Shown here: piece by piece, positions 59,146 to 64,000 of the stretch
Layout of the letters: each line of letters starts with the position of its first letter
How positions within the stretch are numbered: position 1 is the stretch's first letter
Source: BP-464 sp045805505
GTDB taxonomy: Bacteria > Actinomycetota > Thermoleophilia > Solirubrobacterales > Solirubrobacteraceae
DNA length: 64,000 nt
Direction: 5' to 3'
NCBI GenBank assembly: GCA_045805505.1
Contig: JBJMLA010000017.1
Span: forward strand, 1 to 64,000
Notes under the pieces: generated by a model
The model's input: only the letters and a program-made list of their open reading frames with translations
What the model was told of the DNA's origin: nothing
Database searches by the model: none
Position numbers and translations under genes: made by a program

Positions 59146-59513
59146 GCGCGGCGATCGTCCTCATCGTCGACGACGACCCATTCATCCGGCGGCTGATCGC
59201 CACCACGCTCGAGGACGTGTCGGGCTTCGAGGTCCGCCAGGCCGGCGACGGCGAGCAGGCCCTCGAGGTCGCGGCCGCCGACCCGCCGGCGATCGTCTTC
59301 CTCGACATCGACATGCCGCGCCTGGACGGGATCGCGGCCTGCCGCGGCCTGCGCGAGGCCCACGGCGCGTCGCCGCGCATCGTGATGCTCACCGCCGCCG
59401 GCCGCGACCAGGAGGAGGCCGCCCTTCAGGCCGGCGCCGATCTCTTCCTCACCAAGCCCTTCAGCCCGCTCGACCTGCTGCGCCTCGTCGACGAGCTGGG
59501 TACTGCGCGCTAG
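59142..59513 (+). CDS. single-domain response regulator (CheY-like)
   Basis: A 123-residue stand-alone receiver. The acid pair is in IVDDDPFIRR, the phosphorylated Asp in IVFLDIDMPRLDG, the Thr in VMLTAAG and the Lys in LFLTKPFSP. All phosphotransfer residues are intact and there is no output domain. The GTG start overlaps the HD-GYP stop (GTGA), so it is translated with it. It is likely a target or phosphate sink of the upstream kinase. Confidence 0.92.
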   Translation: MSAAIVLIVDDDPFIRRLIATTLEDVSGFEVRQAGDGEQALEVAAADPPAIVFLDIDMPRLDGIAACRGLREAHGASPRIVMLTAAGRDQEEAALQAGADLFLTKPFSPLDLLRLVDELGTAR

Positions 59514-61054
59514 TCCCTCGCGCCGCGGCCCCAGAGGAACTTGAAGAGCTTCAGCAGCCGCTGGGTGGTCTTCTTGTTGTAGGGGAACGTGTGGATGTCG
59601 CGCTTGGGGTGGATGCGCGAGACGAGCAGCGCCTGGGCCTGGCAGTACTTGCGGATGCCGCCGGCGCCGTGGCGCGAGCCGAGGCCCGACGCCTTCGCGC
59701 CGCCCATCGGCAGCTCGAGCGCGGAGTAGTTCATCAGCGCGTCGTTGATGCACATGGCGCCGGTGTCGACGCGGCGGGCGACGTCCTCGGCGCGAGCGAT
59801 GTCCTTGGAGAAGATCGAGCCGCTCAGGCCGTAGGGCGAGTCGTTGGCGAGCCTGATCGCCTCCTCGGCGTCGGCGACCTTCATGATCGGCAGCGTCGGA
59901 CCGAAGGTCTCCTCGGTCATGCACTCCATCGTGTGATCGACGTCGACGAGCACGGTGGGCTCGAAGAAGTCGCCGGGGCCGGCGCCGCGGTGGCCGCCGA
60001 CGACCGCGCGGGCGCCCTTGGCGATCGCGTCGTTGACGTGACCCTCGATGATGTCCATCTGCTTGGGGAAGGTCACGGCGCCGATGTCGACCGAGCCGGG
60101 CTGGCCCGGAGCGCCCTGGCGCAGGGCCTTGGCCTTCTCGGTGACCTTCGCGACGAAGTCGTCATAGACCGGCGCTTCGACGTAGACGCGCTCGATCGAG
60201 ATGCAGGTCTGGCCGCCGTTCATCATCCCGGCGTAGACCGCGGTGTTCGCGGCACGCTCGACGTCGGCGTCGGAGAGCACGATCATCGGGTCCTTGCCGC
60301 CGAGCTCCAGCGAGACAGGGGTGAGCGTCTCGGCCGCCTTCTGCATGACCTTCTTGCCGGTCGCGGTCGAGCCCGTGAACATGATGAAGTCGACCTCGTC
60401 GACCAGCGCGGCGCCGGTCGCGCCGAGGCCGGTGGCCACCTGGTAGACGTCGGCCGGCATCCCGCACTCCTTCAACATCTGCTCCATCAGCAGCGAGGTG
60501 AGCGGCGTGACCTCGGACGGCTTGAGAATCACGGCGTTGCCGGCGGCGAGCGCGGGGATGCAGTCGCCGAACGAGTTGGTCAGCGGGTAGTTCCACGGCC
60601 CGATGACGCCGATCAGCCCGAGCGGCTTGTAGCGCATCATCAGCCGCTTGCCCTTGAGCATCACCGAGGCGGAGCGAACCCGCTCGTCGGCGAGGTACTT
60701 CTCGGCGTTCTTGGCCCAGAAGCCGAAGGCGTTGGCGCCGTAGGAGATCTCGGCGAGCTGGGCGTCCTCCCAGGTCTTGCCGGTCTCCGAGACGATCGTC
60801 TCGATGACGCGCTCGGCGTTGTCGAGCAGCCACTTCTGGCAGCGCAGCAGGATGCGGCCGCGGCCCTCGAAGCCCATCGCCTCCCAGCCCGGCTGGGCCG
60901 CGCGAGCACGCGCGGCCATCTCGGCGACCTGCTCCGGGGAGAGGTCGGGGACCTTGGCGATGACCTCGCCGGTGGCGGGGTTGACGACCTCGAACTCGTG
61001 GGCTCCGGTCGATCCGTTGCCGCTGCTCGTGTGCTGCTCCACCGTGCCGGCCAT
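59510..61054 (-). CDS. NAD(P)-dependent aldehyde dehydrogenase
   Basis: A 514-residue ALDH. GVIGPWNYPLTNSFGDCIPA, the cofactor loop FTGSTATGKKVM, the catalytic Glu in VSLELGGKDPMIV, the nucleophilic Cys in NGGQTCISIERV and the TEETFGPTLPIMKV motif are all present. A basic C-terminal extension (NKKTTQRLLKLFKFLW) could attach to the membrane, as in class 3/YwdH-type enzymes that handle long-chain aldehydes. GGAGGAG five to six bases before the ATG is a strong ribosome-binding site. It is convergent with the receiver gene. Confidence 0.93.
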   Translation of the reverse strand: MAGTVEQHTSSGNGSTGAHEFEVVNPATGEVIAKVPDLSPEQVAEMAARARAAQPGWEAMGFEGRGRILLRCQKWLLDNAERVIETIVSETGKTWEDAQLAEISYGANAFGFWAKNAEKYLADERVRSASVMLKGKRLMMRYKPLGLIGVIGPWNYPLTNSFGDCIPALAAGNAVILKPSEVTPLTSLLMEQMLKECGMPADVYQVATGLGATGAALVDEVDFIMFTGSTATGKKVMQKAAETLTPVSLELGGKDPMIVLSDADVERAANTAVYAGMMNGGQTCISIERVYVEAPVYDDFVAKVTEKAKALRQGAPGQPGSVDIGAVTFPKQMDIIEGHVNDAIAKGARAVVGGHRGAGPGDFFEPTVLVDVDHTMECMTEETFGPTLPIMKVADAEEAIRLANDSPYGLSGSIFSKDIARAEDVARRVDTGAMCINDALMNYSALELPMGGAKASGLGSRHGAGGIRKYCQAQALLVSRIHPKRDIHTFPYNKKTTQRLLKLFKFLWGRGARD

Positions 61055-61098
61055 GCCTGCTCCTCCGCGTTTGACGCTGTGTCGAACGAGAGGCTACC

Positions 61099-61419
61099 TC
61101 AGCGCACGCGAAGCACGGCGCGCATGCCGAGCTTCTCGTGGCCGGGCAACGTGCAGACCAGCGCGTAGCGGCCCCTGCGCGACAGGCGCACGGTCAGCGT
61201 GGCGTTCTGCCCGGGCTGCACCTCGGGCATGACCGGCGAGCGGAAGCGCTGTGGCCCGCGGAGGCGCAGGTCGTGTGCGTCCTCGCCGAAGTTGTGCACG
61301 TTGAAGGTGACCAGGCCGCGCTTGACGACGGGCACGTAGACCCCGATGCGCCACTCGCGCTCGGCCACGCCGACGTTCGTGGCGGCCACGGCCGCCGCGG
61401 CCAGGGCGGGGAGGATCAC
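61099..61419 (-). CDS. exported cupredoxin
   Basis: A 106-residue blue-copper-type protein with a short signal peptide (VILPALAAAAVAATNVGVA). The copper ligands are His in NFGEDAHDLRL and Cys, His and Met in CTLPGHEKLGM, the plastocyanin-like type 1 pattern. It probably carries electrons outside the membrane. The GTG start overlaps the DUF1501 stop (GTGA), so it belongs to the DUF1800-DUF1501 operon. Confidence 0.87.
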   Translation of the reverse strand: MILPALAAAAVAATNVGVAEREWRIGVYVPVVKRGLVTFNVHNFGEDAHDLRLRGPQRFRSPVMPEVQPGQNATLTVRLSRRGRYALVCTLPGHEKLGMRAVLRVR

Positions 61420-62756
61420 CGGACGAGCTGGACGCGGCCGAAGGCCGGCGCGTTGGGGATGATCTCGGAGGCGTCGGTGCCCAGCCACTGCTCGAGCAGC
61501 GACGCGTAGACGCGGCGGAAGTCGACGGTGACCGGCAGGTTGCCGTTGCGGTCGAGCTGGGAGAGCTGCGGGAAGTCCGACAGGATCCCGCCCTGGGCGC
61601 GACTGCCCTGGACCCAGGCGATGCCGCCCGCGCCGTGGTCGGTGCCGTCGGACTCGTTGGCCTCGGGGCGCCGGCCGAACTCGCTCCACACGAAGGTCAG
61701 CACCCGCTGCGCGCTGCCGCGCGCCTCGAGGTCGGCCTGGAACGCCGACAGCGCCGCGCTGATCTCGGCCAGCGCCTTGCCCAGCTCCTCGGGCTGGTTG
61801 TCGTGGGTGTCGAAGTCGCCGGGCGCCTCGACGGTCGCGACACGGATGCCGAGCGGCAGGTCGAGCATGCCCGCCAGCGACTTGAGGCTGTCGGCCAGGT
61901 CGTTGTCGGCCGGGTACTCGACGCGCGGCACGAGCTGGGCGACCGGGAGGTCGTCGACCTCCTTGAACGGCGCGAGCATGTCGGCCACCGACTTGGTCAG
62001 CCGCGACGCCGTGGCGGCGGCGACCGGTCCGGGCTGTGCGCTCGCGGGCTGGTTGGCCAGGCGGTCCCAGGCACTCATGCCGAGGTCGGCCGCACGGCCC
62101 CAGGTCCCGCTGATCCACAGCTGGGCGTCGCCGGGCGAGGACACCGCGGCGACCGGCGCCGCCGCCGACCGCAGGATCGGCGAGAGGCGGCCGTCGAGCG
62201 AGACGCCCTGCAGCGGGTTGTCGGCGGAGCCGTGCCGGTCGAGCCAGCGGCCCAGCCAGCCGGCCGAGTCCTTGACGGTGATCAGGCCGGTCTCCCAGAA
62301 GTGGCGGGAGTGGAAGTGCGACAGGTCGGGGTTCGCGTAGTCGATGCCGGGCAGGAACCCGACCTTGCCGGCGCCGAACAGGCCGGCGATGCCGCCGTTG
62401 ACGCCGGTCGACAGCGCCTCGTGCATCGCCACGCTGCTCTCGCCCGGCAGCAGCGGCGAGTCGGGCAGCGCGAGCTTGCCGCGGATGTCGGCCAGCGGGC
62501 CGGACTGGGCGACCGGCGAGATCGTCGAGAGCAGATCGCAGCCTCCGGGCAGGAAGACCGAGACGAGCACGGGCGCACCGGGGAGCTCCGCGGCCGACGC
62601 CTCGGCGGCCTCGAGGACGCGCGCGAACGGCGTGTTGGCCGCCATGTAGGCGGTGACCCCGGCGGCCATCGTGCGGCCGATCATCTGCCGGCGGGTGAGC
62701 GCGGCGGCGGTCTGGTGGAAGTCGTCGCAGGCGCGGTGCTTGGAGTGGCGGGGCAT
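61416..62756 (-). CDS. DUF1501 protein, Tat-exported
   Basis: A 446-residue protein of the DUF1501 family (alkaline-phosphatase/sulfatase-like fold). The N-terminus has a twin-arginine motif (TRRQMIGRTMAAGVTAYM), so folded export is likely. LVSVFLPGGCDLLSTI opens the core. DTHDNQPEELGKALAEISA and WSEFGRRPEANESDGTDHGA carry the family's His/Asp metal-site residues. The biochemical role of the family is not established. It lies four bases after the DUF1800 stop. Confidence 0.9.
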   Translation of the reverse strand: MPRHSKHRACDDFHQTAAALTRRQMIGRTMAAGVTAYMAANTPFARVLEAAEASAAELPGAPVLVSVFLPGGCDLLSTISPVAQSGPLADIRGKLALPDSPLLPGESSVAMHEALSTGVNGGIAGLFGAGKVGFLPGIDYANPDLSHFHSRHFWETGLITVKDSAGWLGRWLDRHGSADNPLQGVSLDGRLSPILRSAAAPVAAVSSPGDAQLWISGTWGRAADLGMSAWDRLANQPASAQPGPVAAATASRLTKSVADMLAPFKEVDDLPVAQLVPRVEYPADNDLADSLKSLAGMLDLPLGIRVATVEAPGDFDTHDNQPEELGKALAEISAALSAFQADLEARGSAQRVLTFVWSEFGRRPEANESDGTDHGAGGIAWVQGSRAQGGILSDFPQLSQLDRNGNLPVTVDFRRVYASLLEQWLGTDASEIIPNAPAFGRVQLVR

Positions 62757-62760
62757 GGGG

Positions 62761-64000
62761 CTAGTGCAGCTGGGCGTCCGGGCCCGTGAGGATGAGGTGG
62801 CGAAGGGTCCGCTGGAGCATGTCCGCGCGCTCGGGGCGGATCTTGATCTGCCAGGACTTGACGAGATCGGTGAAGTAGTCGGCGGCCATGTCCTCGAGGA
62901 CCTGGCGGGTGCCGCCGGAGATCCACGGCCGGCCGAGGGCGCCCAGCGCCTGGTCGACCTGCTGGGCCGGGGAGAGCGCGGGGTCGCCCGCGCCGTCGGG
63001 GACCGCCAGCGGGCCGTTCTCGGCGTCGAGCAGGTAGTTGCCCAGCGTGAAGCGGGCCCGGACGGTGTCGGTGCTCAGCCAGCGGGTCCCCCACTCCCAG
63101 CCGGCGACCGTCGGCGGCTGAAACGGCGCCTGCCCCATCGACGACAGCAGCCAGCGGTAGGCCTCGAGCGTCACGCCCTTGCCGTTGGTGCGCAGCGTGC
63201 CGGCGACGTAGACGAGCGGCGCCTTGACCATGTCGGGCGCGTCGAGGTCGGCGTAGAGCAGCGGGTGTCCGAGGATCTGCGCGACGACCGGCTTGATCGC
63301 GCCCTTGGAGCGCTTGTAGGTCTTGACGAGACGAGCCGCGGTTGCCGCGTCGGGCGGCTGGGCGACGAAGTAGTCCCACAGCTTGCGGGTCAGGTACGGC
63401 GCGTGCCGCGGGTGCGTGGTGACGATGTCGAGCAGGTCGTCGGTGCCGAAGCGCCCCTTGTGGCCGAGGATCCGCTTGACCCCGCGATCGTGGCGGTCCT
63501 TGGCGAAGAACACCGTGGCGATCCCGGTGTCGCCCCAGTCGGCCTGCCAGCCGGTCAGCGCGCGCGCCGCCTCGCGGACGTCGCGCTCGGAGTAGCCCGT
63601 GCCCAGCGTGAAGAGCTCCATCAGCTCGCGCGCGTAGTTCTCGTTCGGCGCGTCCTTGTCGTTGGCGACGAGCGAGAGCCAGAGCTGCATCGCGGCGTCG
63701 CGGGTGACGGCGCCGAGCAGCGGGCGGAAGCGGCCCAGCGCGTGCTTGCGCAGCATCTGGTTCTGGGCCAGCATCAGGTTGACGTCCTGGTCGGCCGTGG
63801 CGAAGTGGTCGTGCCAGAACAGCGTCATCTTCTCGACCAGCGGCCGCGGCGAGCGGACCATCCGGTCCAGCCACCACAGCGCGTCGTGGCCCCAGACGTT
63901 GACCGGGTCGAGCGGCTGGCCCTCAGCCGTCGGCGCCGGACCCGTCCACGGCGTCTGCGGCGTCCCGTCGAGGATCCACGTCAGCGTCGCCGCGCGGCCG
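62761..64000 (-). CDS. DUF1800 protein (5' end outside window)
   Basis: At least 413 residues; the frame is open to the right edge, so the N-terminus lies outside. The diagnostic region LVEKMTLFWHDHFATADQDV, NYARELMELFTLGTGYSERD with AARALTGWQ, and the closing GMC-like turn are clear. DUF1800 proteins nearly always precede DUF1501 genes and are thought to be exported; their activity is unknown. A 1101-base subframe starting at 63861 is not the true start, because GHDALWWLDR continues the family match upstream. Confidence 0.9.
   Translation of the reverse strand, partial: GRAATLTWILDGTPQTPWTGPAPTAEGQPLDPVNVWGHDALWWLDRMVRSPRPLVEKMTLFWHDHFATADQDVNLMLAQNQMLRKHALGRFRPLLGAVTRDAAMQLWLSLVANDKDAPNENYARELMELFTLGTGYSERDVREAARALTGWQADWGDTGIATVFFAKDRHDRGVKRILGHKGRFGTDDLLDIVTTHPRHAPYLTRKLWDYFVAQPPDAATAARLVKTYKRSKGAIKPVVAQILGHPLLYADLDAPDMVKAPLVYVAGTLRTNGKGVTLEAYRWLLSSMGQAPFQPPTVAGWEWGTRWLSTDTVRARFTLGNYLLDAENGPLAVPDGAGDPALSPAQQVDQALGALGRPWISGGTRQVLEDMAADYFTDLVKSWQIKIRPERADMLQRTLRHLILTGPDAQLH

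Noticed and set aside
1..64000. tRNA, rRNA, insertion sequences, integrase or phage genes
   Set aside because: I looked for these by eye on both strands and saw no convincing candidate; composition is even across the window.

Overview
The window is a dense (no gene-free stretch over 300 bases), very GC-rich stretch of bacterial chromosome. The gene content suggests a free-living, aerobic, high-GC actinobacterium, most likely Thermoleophilia/Solirubrobacterales; that placement rests on recall of gene families and not on a marker gene. Starts are ATG, GTG and some TTG. Many transcripts look leaderless: a TANNNT box sits 6-9 bases before the start codon of at least 14 first genes. I see no tRNA, rRNA, CRISPR array, insertion sequence or phage gene.

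Region 1 (2-13279, + strand) is the respiratory complex I operon nuoDEFGHIJKLMN, entered inside nuoD. Its genes abut or overlap by a few bases, and it ends in a methyltransferase that appears to start at CTG inside the nuoN stop. The usual essential glutamate of antiporter-like NuoL is Ala and that of NuoM is Asp.

Region 2 (13318-24855) holds a small acidic protein, membrane proteins, an MFS transporter and an Rrf2 regulator facing a sulfate ABC operon (sbp-cysTWA). A double ThyX-like protein, a CDGSH iron-sulfur protein convergent with a heme-oxygenase-like oxidase, a YbdK-type ligase and a HemK-like methyltransferase follow.

Region 3 (24873-39202) carries nitronate monooxygenase, acetyl-CoA synthetase, several alpha/beta hydrolases (one without a catalytic triad), a CBS protein and a GMC oxidoreductase. 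It also has a glyoxalase-fold/ABC-2 exporter unit, a divergent MarR/MFS pair with clear inverted repeats, and a flippase-like membrane protein.

Region 4 (39213-47724, mostly - strand) holds a HAD phosphatase, peptidase T, two VOC proteins, a Bcp peroxiredoxin, an Fpg-type glycosylase lacking one zinc Cys, a SixA-like phosphatase, a GT39-like membrane glycosyltransferase and a secreted glycosidase.

Region 5 (47832-51619) is an acyl-CoA dehydrogenase / APH-like kinase / HAD / PhzF operon. Its first three genes are the separate parts of mammalian ACAD10; a perfect inverted repeat covers its promoter.

Region 6 (51730-64000) has a secreted beta-propeller protein, CtaG, an EamA transporter, a Pro-rich membrane protein, a histidine kinase-receiver / HD-GYP / receiver signalling operon, an aldehyde dehydrogenase, and a cupredoxin-DUF1501-DUF1800 operon that runs off the right edge.
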